Shown: positions 16,515-25,237 of the stretch, in pieces
Layout of the letters: every line of letters starts with the position of its first letter
Numbering within the stretch: position 1 is the stretch's first letter
NCBI RefSeq assembly: GCF_005484965.1
Contig: NZ_CP034036.1
Span: forward strand, 4,402,001 to 4,466,000
Reading direction: 5' to 3'
Length of the DNA: 64,000 nt
DNA from: Brenneria nigrifluens DSM 30175 = ATCC 13028
GTDB lineage: Bacteria > Pseudomonadota > Gammaproteobacteria > Enterobacterales > Enterobacteriaceae
Translations under genes and position numbers: made by a program
The notes under the pieces: model-generated
Told to the model about the DNA's origin: nothing
What the model saw: only the letters and a program-made list of their open reading frames with translations
The model's database searches: none

Positions 16515-17167
16515 ATTCTGATTAGCCCTCTTGAGGAAGAGCAGCCTACTCCGTCAGCCCCAGCGCCGCGATGACGCCGATCAATCCCCGCCGGCAGTTA
16601 AAATGAATGATTATTCGCTTTTAGTGAAAATAAACGCATATTTGCGATAATTAATTTTTCTTATCCGACTGCGCGCTTTCATTAAAAGATGACGTAAAAA
16701 TGAAAAACAGTGGCATAAATCAAAAAAATCGGTCAAAGCAGTATAAGATTCCGAAAATAAGAAAAATTGCAGCATGTAGCGGAGATATTGTGATATGGCA
16801 ATAGTGATACAGCTCACACTACGCCCCCATCCGATAGCTGTTAATCAGTATACTTTAGCTAAAAAAATCATTAACTTTCATAGGTATAACTAAAAATTAT
16901 CCCATGCCGGCACATTTTGCACTGTTATTTGACCTGAACAGGCTTTCTCGCTAATTTGGACATCCGCTGGAAGCTTTCCCGATGAGTCCCTGACTCGTCA
17001 TATTTATGCAGTAAATGAAGACTCCCTCTACAAACAAGTCATTTACCACTTGTGAGACCGTCACGAGAGGCCGAAGAAGAGAGCGGCAGGTATACGCAGC
17101 TCGACGCCAAGGTGCTTTCTCGCAGTAGGTTGTGAGAGTCACACAGAGCCCGGGGAGGTTCACTATT
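16515..17167 (+). promoter_or_regulatory. gltBD control region and long structured leader
   Basis: This 653-bp gap has an AT-rich half (to ~16920) and a more mixed, GC-richer leader. A weak promoter candidate is TTGACC (16929-16934), 17 bp, TAATTT (16952-16957), which would give a leader of about 200 nt. The leader folds at GATGAGTC/GACTCGTC (16981-16999) and ACAAGT/ACTTGT (17034-17053). E. coli gltBD is controlled by Lrp and IHF in the upstream AT-rich DNA; I could not place these sites with confidence. The ORFs here look non-coding. Confidence 0.4.
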
Positions 17168-20100
17168 ATGTTGTACGATGCATCCCAAGAGAGAGACAAC
17201 TGTGGTTTTGGCCTAATCGCCCATATAGAAGGCGAGCCGAGCCATAAAGTCGTGCGTACCGCAATCCACGCACTGGCCCGCATGCAGCACCGTGGCGCGA
17301 TCCTTGCTGACGGCAAGACCGGCGACGGCTGCGGCCTATTGCTGCAAAAACCCGATCGTTTTTTCCGCCTGGTGGCGGAAGAGCGCGGCTGGCGCTTAGC
17401 CAAAAATTACTCCGTCGGCATGATGTTTCTCAATCAGGATGAGGATCTGGCCCGCGCCGCCCGCCGGATTGTGGAAGAAGAGCTGCAAAACGAAACGCTG
17501 TCGGTGCTTGGCTGGCGCGAAGTGCCGACCAACCCGGACGTTTTGGGCGAAATCGCCCTTTCCTCGTTGCCGCGTATTGAGCAAATCTTCGTCAACGCCC
17601 CGGCCGGCTGGCTGCAAAGCGATATGGAACGCCGTTTGTTTATGGCGCGTCGCCGCATCGAAAAACGGATTGAAGACAAAGAATTCTACGTTTGCAGCTT
17701 CTCCAATCTGGTGACGATCTATAAAGGCCTGTGCATGCCGGCGGATCTGCCGCGCTTCTATCTCGATCTGGCGGATCTGCGCCTGGAATCGGCAATCTGC
17801 CTGTTCCACCAGCGTTTCTCCACCAACACGGTGCCGCGCTGGCCGCTGGCGCAGCCGTTCCGCTATCTGGCGCACAACGGCGAGATCAACACCATCGCCG
17901 GCAACCGCCAATGGGCGCGCGCGCGCGCTTACAAATTCAAAACCCCGCTGATCCCCGACCTGCAGGACGCCGCGCCGTTCGTCAACGAAACCGGTTCCGA
18001 CTCCAGCTCGCTGGATAACATGCTGGAACTGTTTCTCAGCGGCGGGATGGACATCATCCGCGCCATGCGCCTGCTGGTGCCGCCGGCCTGGCAGAATAAC
18101 CCGGATATGGATCCGGAGCTGCGCGCCTTCTTTGACTTCAACTCCATGCATATGGAGCCGTGGGACGGTCCGGCGGGCATCGTGATGTCCGACGGGCGCT
18201 ACGCCGCCTGTAACCTGGACCGCAACGGCCTGCGTCCGGCGCGCTACGTCATCACCAAAGACAAACTGATCACCTGCGCCTCCGAAGTGGGCATCTGGGA
18301 TTATCAGCCGGATGAGGTGGTGGAAAAAGGCCGCGTCGGACCGGGCGAACTGATGGTTATCGATACCCGCCACGGGCGCATTCTGCATTCGGCCGAAACC
18401 GATGACGACCTTAAAAGCCGTCACCCGTATAAAGAGTGGATGGAGAAAAACGTCCAGCGTCTGGTGCCGTTTGAAGACCTGCCGGACGACCAGGTCGGCA
18501 GCCGCGAATTTGACGATACCCTGCTGGAAACCTATCAGAAGCAGTTCGGCTACAGCGCCGAAGAGCTGGATCAGATCCTGCGCGTGCTGGGTGAAAACGG
18601 TCAGGAAGCCACCGGTTCGATGGGCGACGACACGCCGTTCGCCGTGCTTTCCAGCCGTCCGCGCATTATTTATGACTATTTCCGCCAGCAGTTCGCCCAG
18701 GTGACCAACCCGCCCATCGATCCGCTGCGCGAAGCGCATGTGATGTCGCTGGCCACCTGTATCGGTCGCGAAATGAACGTCTTCTGTGAAGCGGAAGGCC
18801 AGGCTCACCGTCTGAGCTTTAAATCGCCGATCCTGCTTTACTCCGATTTCACCCAACTGATCTCGCAGGATCAGCAACACTACCGCGCGGATACGCTGGA
18901 CCTGACGTTCGAACCGCAACGGCAAACGCTGCAACAGCGCGTTGAAAAGCTGTGCGACGAGGCGGAGCACAAGGTGCGCGACGGCGCGGTGCTACTGGTG
19001 CTTTCCGACCGCGGCATCTCCGCGCAACGCCTGCCGGTGCCGGCGCCGATGGCCGTCGGCGCCATTCAGCGCCGTCTGGTGGAAAAGAGCCTGCGCTGCG
19101 ACGCCAACATCATCGTTGAAACCGCCAGCGCGCGCGATCCGCACCATTTCGCGGTGCTGCTCGGCTTCGGCGCCACGGCGATTTACCCTTATCTCGCCTA
19201 CGAAACGCTGGCGAAGATGGTCGATAACCACACCATTGAAAAAGCGTATCGCGCGGTGATGCTCAACTATCGTAACGGCATCAACAAAGGGCTGTACAAG
19301 ATCATGTCCAAAATGGGCATATCCACCGTCGCCTCCTACCGTTGCGCCAAACTGTTCGAAGCCGTCGGCCTGCATCAGGACGTCTCGTCCCTCTGCTTTC
19401 AGGGCGTGGTCAGCCGCATCAGCGGCGCCAACTTCAGCGATTTCGAGCAGGATCTGCTGAACCTGTCCAAACGCGCCTGGCTGAAACGCAAGACGCTGGA
19501 TCAGGGCGGCCTGCTGAAATTCGTCCACGGCGGCGAATATCACGCCTATAACCCGGATGTGGTCACCACGCTGCAAAAGGCGGTGAAAAGCGGCGACTAC
19601 GCCGATTACGAGCACTATTCCCGTCTGGTCAACCAACGTCAGCCCGCCACCCTGCGCGACCTGCTGGCGCTGAAGCCGCAGGCGGGCGCCGCCATCTCTA
19701 TCGACGAGGTGGAGCCGGCGACGGAAATGTACAAACGCTTCGATACCGCGGCGATGTCCATCGGCGCCCTCAGCCCTGAAGCGCATGAGTCACTGGCTGA
19801 AGCGATGAACGGACTCGGCGGTTTCTCCAACTCCGGCGAAGGCGGGGAAGATCCGGCGCGCTACGGCACCAACAAGGTTTCCCGTATCAAGCAGGTGGCG
19901 TCCGGCCGTTTCGGCGTCACCCCGGCCTATCTGGTCAACGCCGACGTGATTCAGATTAAAGTGGCGCAGGGCGCCAAGCCCGGCGAAGGCGGCCAACTGC
20001 CCGGCGATAAGGTTACGCCGTACATCGCCAGACTGCGCTACTCGGTGCCGGGCGTGACCTTGATTTCGCCGCCGCCGCACCATGATATCTATTCGATCGA

Positions 20101-21628
20101 AGATTTGGCGCAGCTGATTTTCGATCTGAAACAGATCAATCCGCAGGCGATGATCTCGGTCAAGCTGGTTTCCGAGCCGGGCGTCGGCACCATCGCCACC
20201 GGCGTAGCCAAAGCCTATGCCGACCTGATCACCATCGCCGGTTACGACGGCGGCACCGGCGCCAGTCCGCTGACCTCGGTGAAATACGCCGGCTGTCCGT
20301 GGGAGCTGGGCCTGGTGGAAACCCAGCAGGCGCTGGTGGCCAACGGTCTGCGCCATAAAATCCGTCTGCAGGTGGACGGCGGTCTAAAAACCGGGCTGGA
20401 TATCATCAAGGCGGCGATCCTGGGGGCGGAAAGCTTCGGCTTCGGCACCGGACCGATGGTGGCGCTGGGCTGCAAATACCTGCGTATCTGCCACCTGAAC
20501 AACTGCGCCACCGGCGTCGCCACCCAGGACGAAAAACTGCGGCGCGACCACTATCACGGGCTGCCGGAGCTGGTCGCCAACTACTTCCGCTTTATCGCGC
20601 ACGAAACCCGCACGCTGATGGCGGAACTGGGCGTAAGCCGCCTGGTGGATTTGATCGGCCGCACCGATCTGCTGGTGGAGCTGGATGGCTTCACCGCCAA
20701 GCAAAACAAGCTGGATCTGTCGCCTCTGCTGCAAACCGCGGCGCCGCAGCCGGGCAAGACGCCGTACTGCACTGAAAGCAACCCGTCATTCGACAAGGGG
20801 CTGCTGAACAAGGATCTGTTGGCGCAGGCGCAGCCATACGTGGAAGCGCGGCAAAGCAAAGCGCTCTACTTTGACATCCGCAACACCGACCGTTCCGTCG
20901 GCGCCACCCTGTCCGGCGCGATTGCCGCGCAGTATGGCGATCAGGGGCTGGCGAGCGATCCGATCAAAGCCTACTTCTCCGGCACTGCCGGGCAGAGCTT
21001 CGGCGTGTGGAATGCGGGCGGCGTCGAACTGACGCTGACCGGCGACGCCAACGACTACGTCGGCAAAGGGATGGCGGGCGGCAGCATTGCCGTGCGTCCT
21101 CCGGTGGGCTCCGCTTTCCGCAGCCATGAAGCCAGCATCATCGGCAACACCTGTCTGTATGGCGCCACCGGCGGCAAGCTGTTTGCAGCCGGCCGGGCGG
21201 GCGAACGTTTCGCGGTACGCAACTCCGGCACCATCACCGTGGTGGAAGGCATCGGCGACAACGGCTGCGAATACATGACCGGCGGCATCGTCTGTGTACT
21301 GGGCCGTACCGGCGTCAACTTTGGCGCGGGCATGACCGGCGGGTTCGCTTACGTTCTTGACGAGGACGGCGAATTCCGCAAACGCGTCAACCCGGAACTG
21401 GTGGAAGTGCTGGATGTAGAACAACTGGCTATTCATGAAGAACATTTGCGCGGCCTGATTACCGAGCATGTGCAGCATACCGGTTCGCAACGCGCAGAAG
21501 AGATCCTCGCTAACTGGCCGGCATGGGCATCCAAATTTGCTCTGGTGAAACCGAAGTCAAGTGATGTGAAGGCATTGTTGGGTCACCGTAGCCGTTCCGC
21601 AGCCGAGCTGCGGGTTCAGGCGCAGTAA
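17168..21628 (+). CDS. gltB: glutamate synthase (NADPH) large subunit GltB
   Basis: Alpha chain of GOGAT, which converts 2-oxoglutarate and glutamine to two glutamates with electrons passed through GltD. Start 17168 has GGGGAGG upstream and yields 1486 residues as in E. coli; an upstream GTG in frame is not needed. A short propeptide precedes Cys12 (CGFGLIAHIEGE), the N-terminal nucleophile of the class II amidotransferase domain (~12-420). A central domain, the FMN-binding synthase domain (~800-1180, with GEGGEDPARYGTNK) and a C-terminal GxxGG-rich beta helix follow. Cysteines of the 3Fe-4S site lie in CKYLRICHLNNC (~1104-1115). Confidence 0.98.
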   Translation: MLYDASQERDNCGFGLIAHIEGEPSHKVVRTAIHALARMQHRGAILADGKTGDGCGLLLQKPDRFFRLVAEERGWRLAKNYSVGMMFLNQDEDLARAARRIVEEELQNETLSVLGWREVPTNPDVLGEIALSSLPRIEQIFVNAPAGWLQSDMERRLFMARRRIEKRIEDKEFYVCSFSNLVTIYKGLCMPADLPRFYLDLADLRLESAICLFHQRFSTNTVPRWPLAQPFRYLAHNGEINTIAGNRQWARARAYKFKTPLIPDLQDAAPFVNETGSDSSSLDNMLELFLSGGMDIIRAMRLLVPPAWQNNPDMDPELRAFFDFNSMHMEPWDGPAGIVMSDGRYAACNLDRNGLRPARYVITKDKLITCASEVGIWDYQPDEVVEKGRVGPGELMVIDTRHGRILHSAETDDDLKSRHPYKEWMEKNVQRLVPFEDLPDDQVGSREFDDTLLETYQKQFGYSAEELDQILRVLGENGQEATGSMGDDTPFAVLSSRPRIIYDYFRQQFAQVTNPPIDPLREAHVMSLATCIGREMNVFCEAEGQAHRLSFKSPILLYSDFTQLISQDQQHYRADTLDLTFEPQRQTLQQRVEKLCDEAEHKVRDGAVLLVLSDRGISAQRLPVPAPMAVGAIQRRLVEKSLRCDANIIVETASARDPHHFAVLLGFGATAIYPYLAYETLAKMVDNHTIEKAYRAVMLNYRNGINKGLYKIMSKMGISTVASYRCAKLFEAVGLHQDVSSLCFQGVVSRISGANFSDFEQDLLNLSKRAWLKRKTLDQGGLLKFVHGGEYHAYNPDVVTTLQKAVKSGDYADYEHYSRLVNQRQPATLRDLLALKPQAGAAISIDEVEPATEMYKRFDTAAMSIGALSPEAHESLAEAMNGLGGFSNSGEGGEDPARYGTNKVSRIKQVASGRFGVTPAYLVNADVIQIKVAQGAKPGEGGQLPGDKVTPYIARLRYSVPGVTLISPPPHHDIYSIEDLAQLIFDLKQINPQAMISVKLVSEPGVGTIATGVAKAYADLITIAGYDGGTGASPLTSVKYAGCPWELGLVETQQALVANGLRHKIRLQVDGGLKTGLDIIKAAILGAESFGFGTGPMVALGCKYLRICHLNNCATGVATQDEKLRRDHYHGLPELVANYFRFIAHETRTLMAELGVSRLVDLIGRTDLLVELDGFTAKQNKLDLSPLLQTAAPQPGKTPYCTESNPSFDKGLLNKDLLAQAQPYVEARQSKALYFDIRNTDRSVGATLSGAIAAQYGDQGLASDPIKAYFSGTAGQSFGVWNAGGVELTLTGDANDYVGKGMAGGSIAVRPPVGSAFRSHEASIIGNTCLYGATGGKLFAAGRAGERFAVRNSGTITVVEGIGDNGCEYMTGGIVCVLGRTGVNFGAGMTGGFAYVLDEDGEFRKRVNPELVEVLDVEQLAIHEEHLRGLITEHVQHTGSQRAEEILANWPAWASKFALVKPKSSDVKALLGHRSRSAAELRVQAQ

Positions 21629-21637
21629 GAGGTCATC

Positions 21638-23056
21638 ATGAGTCAGAATGTTTATCAATTTATCGATTTACAGCGCGTTGATCCGCCCAAAAAACCGCTG
21701 AAAATTCGTAAAATTGAATTTGTAGAAATTTACGAACCGTTCTCGGAGAGCCAGTCCAAGGCACAGGCCGATCGCTGCCTGTCCTGCGGCAACCCTTACT
21801 GCGAATGGAAATGCCCGGTTCATAACTATATTCCCAACTGGCTGAAGCTGGCGAATGAAGGACGGATTATCGAAGCGGCGGAACTGTCGCATCAGACCAA
21901 CAGCCTGCCGGAAGTGTGCGGCCGGGTGTGCCCGCAGGATCGCCTGTGCGAAGGTTCCTGTACGCTGAATGACGAATTCGGCGCGGTCACCATCGGCAAT
22001 ATCGAACGCTATATCAACGACAAGGCGCTGGAAATGGGCTGGAAGCCGGATATGTCCGGCGTTCAATCCACCGGTAAACGCGTGGCGATTATCGGCGCAG
22101 GCCCCGCCGGCCTGGCCTGTGCCGACGTACTGGCGCGCAACGGCGTACAGGCTGTGGTGTTCGATCGCCATCCTGAGATTGGCGGCCTGCTGACCTTCGG
22201 CATCCCGGCGTTCAAGCTGGAAAAAGAAGTGATGGTCAAGCGCCGTGAAATCTTCAGCGGCATGGGCATCGAATTCCGCCTGAACACCGAAGTGGGTAAA
22301 GACGTGCGGATGAAAGATCTGCTGGATGAGTTCGATTCGGTGTTCCTCGGCGTCGGGACCTATCAATCCATGCGCGGCGGGCTGGAAAACGAAGAAGCGC
22401 CGGGCGTCTATGACGCTCTGCCGTTTCTGATCGCCAATACCAAGCAGCTTATGGGCTTCGAAGCCTCATTCGAAGAACCTTACGTCACCATGCAAGGCAA
22501 ACGCGTGGTGGTGCTGGGCGGCGGCGATACCGCGATGGACTGCGTGCGGACCTCGATTCGCCAGGGCGCGACGCACGTTATCTGCGCCTATCGCCGCGAT
22601 GAAGAGAACATGCCGGGCTCCAAGCGCGAAGTGAAAAACTCGCGGGAGGAAGGGGTAGAATTCAAATTCAACCTGCAGCCGCTGAGCATTGAAATTAACG
22701 AAGCCGGCAGCGTGTGCGGCGTCAGAATGGCGCGCACCGAGTTGGGCGCGCCCGATGCCAACGGGCGCCGCCGTCCTGAAATCGTCGCCGGTTCGGAGCA
22801 CGTGCTGGAAGCGGATGCGGTGATAATGGCTTTCGGCTTCCGTCCTCACAAGATGGCGTGGCTGGCCGAACACGACGTCGAACTGGATGGTCAGGGCCGC
22901 ATCATCGCCCCGGAAAACAGCGATAACGCGTTCCAGACCAGCAACCCGAAAATCTTTGCCGGCGGCGATGCCGTACGCGGCTCGGACCTGGTGGTGACCG
23001 CCATTGCCGAAGGGCGCAAAGCCGCCGCAGGCATTTTGGACTTCCTGGAAGTCTGA
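21638..23056 (+). CDS. gltD: glutamate synthase (NADPH) small subunit GltD
   Basis: Beta chain that takes electrons from NADPH through FAD and 4Fe-4S clusters to GltB. Length is 472 residues. Both cysteine groups are complete: C47, C50, C55, C59 and C94, C98, C104, C108. The FAD-binding GAGPAGLACA begins near residue 152 and the NADPH-binding VLGGGDTAMDCVR near 291. It follows gltB by nine bases with RBS AAGAGG. A perfect 10-bp hairpin after the stop suggests the operon ends here; no gltF-like gene follows. Confidence 0.98.
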   Translation: MSQNVYQFIDLQRVDPPKKPLKIRKIEFVEIYEPFSESQSKAQADRCLSCGNPYCEWKCPVHNYIPNWLKLANEGRIIEAAELSHQTNSLPEVCGRVCPQDRLCEGSCTLNDEFGAVTIGNIERYINDKALEMGWKPDMSGVQSTGKRVAIIGAGPAGLACADVLARNGVQAVVFDRHPEIGGLLTFGIPAFKLEKEVMVKRREIFSGMGIEFRLNTEVGKDVRMKDLLDEFDSVFLGVGTYQSMRGGLENEEAPGVYDALPFLIANTKQLMGFEASFEEPYVTMQGKRVVVLGGGDTAMDCVRTSIRQGATHVICAYRRDEENMPGSKREVKNSREEGVEFKFNLQPLSIEINEAGSVCGVRMARTELGAPDANGRRRPEIVAGSEHVLEADAVIMAFGFRPHKMAWLAEHDVELDGQGRIIAPENSDNAFQTSNPKIFAGGDAVRGSDLVVTAIAEGRKAAAGILDFLEV

Positions 23057-23064
23057 CTCCCCTT

Positions 23065-23091
23065 GCCCGGACCGGATTTGTCGGTCCGGGC
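23065..23091 (+). terminator. hairpin ending gltBD
   Basis: GCCCGGACCG (23065-23074) pairs perfectly with CGGTCCGGGC (23082-23091) around seven bases, starting nine bases after the gltD stop. There is no T tract, so termination strength is uncertain. Confidence 0.55.
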
Positions 23092-23163
23092 AGCATCGCG
23101 CTCCGCCGATAATCTCTGCTAATTCCCCATCCCGCCTGGCAAAATCCCGCTAAGCGTCTACCA

Positions 23164-23191
23164 TTGTTACGTGCTTGCACGTTGATATTAT
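23164..23191 (+). promoter_or_regulatory. budC promoter with embedded palindrome
   Basis: TTGTTA (23164-23169) and TATTAT (23186-23191) are 16 bp apart. Between them lies the perfect palindrome ACGTGC-TT-GCACGT (23169-23182), placed where a repressor would block RNA polymerase. Both the promoter and the operator role are inferred from sequence only. Confidence 0.4.
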
Positions 23192-23216
23192 TGGAAATTT
23201 AAAATTAGGAGATAAC

Positions 23217-23990
23217 ATGACGGTTAAAGTAGCGCTTATTACTGGCGCAGGTCAGGGGATTGGCCGCGCTATTGCGCTTAGACTGGCGAAAGACGGCTTT
23301 TCCATCGCCGTGGTTGACTACAACATGGATACCGCCCGTAACGTGGCGCAAGAGATTGAGCAAGGCGGCGGCCAGGCTATCGCCCTTAAGGCTGACGTTG
23401 CCGATCGGGACGCGGTTTTTGCGGCAGTCGCAGAGACCCAGAAAAAATTCGGCGACTTCAACGTCATCGTCAACAACGCAGGGATTGCGCCTTCCACGCT
23501 TATTGAAGACATTACCCCGGAAATTGTCGACCGGGTGTATAACATCAACGTTAAAGGGGTTATCTGGGGCATCCAGGCCGCGGTCGAGGCGTTTAAATCC
23601 CTCGGGCACGGCGGAAAAATCATTAACGCCTGTTCTCAGGCGGGTCACGTTGGCAACCCGGAACTGGCGGTATACAGCTCCAGCAAATTTGCCGTGCGCG
23701 GTCTGACGCAATCCGCCGCGCGCGATCTGGCGCCGCTGGGCATTACCGTGAACGGCTTCTGCCCGGGAATTGTAAAAACGCCGATGTGGGAAGAGATCGA
23801 CCGTAAAATCTCCGAATCAGCGGGAAAACCCGCGGGCTACGGCACCGCCGAATTTGCCAAACGCATCACCCTGGGACGCCTCTCCGAACCGGAAGACGTC
23901 GCCGCCTGCGTCGCCTATCTGGCAGGCCCCGATTCCGACTATATGACGGGGCAGTCCTTGCTGATCGACGGCGGTATGGTATTCAGTTAA
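23217..23990 (+). CDS. budC: acetoin reductase / meso-2,3-butanediol dehydrogenase BudC
   Basis: Classical short-chain dehydrogenase/reductase that interconverts diacetyl, acetoin and 2,3-butanediol with NAD(H), disposing of fermentation electrons. Start 23217 has AGGAGATAAC before it and gives 257 residues. TGAGQGIG (9-16), NNAG (86-89), and the catalytic Ser140, Tyr153 and Lys157 are all present. The stretch HGGKIINACSQAGHVGNPEL matches Klebsiella BudC. It stands alone; no budA or budB is in the window, so those steps must be encoded elsewhere. Confidence 0.92.
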   Translation: MTVKVALITGAGQGIGRAIALRLAKDGFSIAVVDYNMDTARNVAQEIEQGGGQAIALKADVADRDAVFAAVAETQKKFGDFNVIVNNAGIAPSTLIEDITPEIVDRVYNINVKGVIWGIQAAVEAFKSLGHGGKIINACSQAGHVGNPELAVYSSSKFAVRGLTQSAARDLAPLGITVNGFCPGIVKTPMWEEIDRKISESAGKPAGYGTAEFAKRITLGRLSEPEDVAACVAYLAGPDSDYMTGQSLLIDGGMVFS

Positions 23991-24000
23991 TCGCTTAACC

Positions 24001-24272
24001 TATACCCGTCATACTTCAAGCTGCAGATGCGTTGGCTGCATTACTCGGCCCCTCCGTGGGCCCCGCCCCCTGGGGCCGCTGCAAGCAGCGTTCAAATCTG
24101 CTCCAGGCAGATTTGGCAGTCACCCGAATCACTTATCTGTGTAAGCTCATCGGGATTAAATGAGAGACATCCTGTCTCTCACCGGAGGCCAGCCGTTGGC
24201 TGGACAAATTCGTTCCCGACGAATTTGTCCTTCCCTTGCCGCCTTCCTGCAACTCGAATTATTTAGGGTATA
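24001..24272. repeat. MITE-like element with an ERIC-like core
   Basis: The left end TATACCCGTCATACTTCAAG and the inverted right end TATACCCTAAATAATTCGAG form imperfect 20- to 27-bp terminal inverted repeats bounding 272 bp. The inside is full of perfect hairpins: CAAATCTGC/GCAGATTTG (24092-24114 area), GAGAGACA/TGTCTCTC (24162-24180), and GGACAAATTCGT/ACGAATTTGTCC (24202-24230). The middle (about 24120-24157, TCACTTATCTGTGTAAGCTC) resembles the ERIC core. I see no protein coding and no transposase, so this looks like a non-autonomous mobile repeat. Confidence 0.7.
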
Positions 24273-24612
24273 TACTTTACCCACAGCCGGGCGTCACCAG
24301 CCCGGCTGTTCTCCTTTCATTCCAGCTTTTCCCACTCCTCGCGCGGTCGGATCCCGCCTGAAATGCCTGACACCTCCGCACAGGACGGCGCTCATCGTCT
24401 AATGTCAGTCTCAGTTATAGCACATGCGGTATACTCATCTTTTCCCGTCGCCGGATTTTAAGATGATGATCAATTTTCAATCGGTATTTCCGCAGACGCC
24501 ATTATCGAAAACCGAACTGACCGTGCCTGCGCCAACGCATTTTTTACAGGCTGAACGGCCGTAGCATATTGTGTATGCTGTATCTTCTTCACTGATACAG
24601 AACGGAAAAATA
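24273..24612. other. noncoding gap upstream of the GNAT gene, with a possible 33-codon ORF
   Basis: This gap holds a -10-like TATACT (24430-24435). It also holds a small plus-strand ORF at 24463-24564 (ATGATGATCAATTTTCAATC..., 33 codons) with no convincing ribosome site and no family I recognise. Just before the next gene lies the inverted repeat CTGTATC-N9-GATACAG (24578-24600), which could be an operator or a leader hairpin. I do not call the small ORF a gene. Confidence 0.4.
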
Positions 24613-25098
24613 ATGAACGTCACCATCCGCAACGCAGAAAAAAAAGACGCTGGAATCATCCTCGCCATGATTACCGAACTGGCTATTTACGAAAAAGCGC
24701 GCCATGAAGTGGTTACCGACCAACAAGGCATCGAAGACAGCTTATTCGCTCTGGACAGTAAAACCGAAGCCCTGATAGGCGAGGCGGATGGCGTCCCGGT
24801 GGGCTACGCGGTATTTTTTACCAGCTATTCCACCTGGCTGGGGCGCAATGGCATCTACCTTGAAGACCTGTACGTCACGCCGGACCGCCGGGGAAAAGGG
24901 ATAGGCAAAACCCTGCTGCGTCATATCGCATGGCTGGCCGCGGAACGTAACTGCGGCCGTCTGGAATGGTGCGTACTCGACTGGAATCAGCCGGCGATCG
25001 ATTTTTACCGCAGCATCGGCGCGACGCCCCAGAACGAATGGATTCGCTATCGCCTGGAAAATGAAACGCTGCACGCGTTTGCCGGGAAAAAGAAATAG
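24613..25098 (+). CDS. GNAT family N-acetyltransferase (SSAT-like)
   Basis: A 161-residue acetyl-CoA-dependent N-acetyltransferase, best resembling the spermidine/spermine and thialysine acetyltransferase subgroup. Motif A is clear: YLEDLYVTPDRRGKGIGKTLL (about residues 77-97, with the R-x-x-G-x-G acetyl-CoA loop). The typical LEWCVLDWNQPAIDFYRSIGA motif B follows (~117-137). The start at 24613 has ACGGAAAAATA before it; a longer in-frame start would add 14 residues of poor quality. The substrate (polyamine or another primary amine) is inferred from the subgroup. It is transcribed alone between a repeat element and an AT-rich cassette. Confidence 0.85.
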   Translation: MNVTIRNAEKKDAGIILAMITELAIYEKARHEVVTDQQGIEDSLFALDSKTEALIGEADGVPVGYAVFFTSYSTWLGRNGIYLEDLYVTPDRRGKGIGKTLLRHIAWLAAERNCGRLEWCVLDWNQPAIDFYRSIGATPQNEWIRYRLENETLHAFAGKKK

Positions 25099-25150
25099 TC
25101 CTGCCTCACGACGTTTAACGCCTCACCGCACGCTATCTTCTTAACCATGC

Positions 25151-25183
25151 GCGGTCCGTCATAACGCATAACGGACGGACCGC
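25151..25183. terminator. hairpin between convergent GNAT gene and MFS gene
   Basis: GCGGTCCGTC (25151-25160) pairs perfectly with GACGGACCGC (25174-25183) around 13 bases. Neither side has a good T run; it is well placed as a two-way stop. Confidence 0.5.
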
Positions 25184-25237
25184 TTCCCACCGCTTACGCT
25201 AACGCCGGCGGAACTCCTCTTATCGTGGTCAACCTCG

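Noticed and set aside
16611..16817. 68-codon minus-strand ORF in the AT-rich gltB upstream region
   Set aside because: Composition follows the AT-rich DNA, and it lies in a region expected to be regulatory.
16980..17003. Hammerhead-ribozyme-like CCGATGAGTCCCTGACTCGTC in the gltB leader
   Set aside because: It has GATGA and a stem II-like hairpin but lacks the required GAAA after the stem and any stem III; the likeness is chance.
17396..18970. 524-codon antisense ORF inside gltB
   Set aside because: A shadow of GC-rich coding DNA on the other strand; gltB is intact and highly conserved in the same interval.
24027..24402. Two ORFs of about 80 codons over the MITE-like element
   Set aside because: They cross the hairpins of the repeat and show no protein features.
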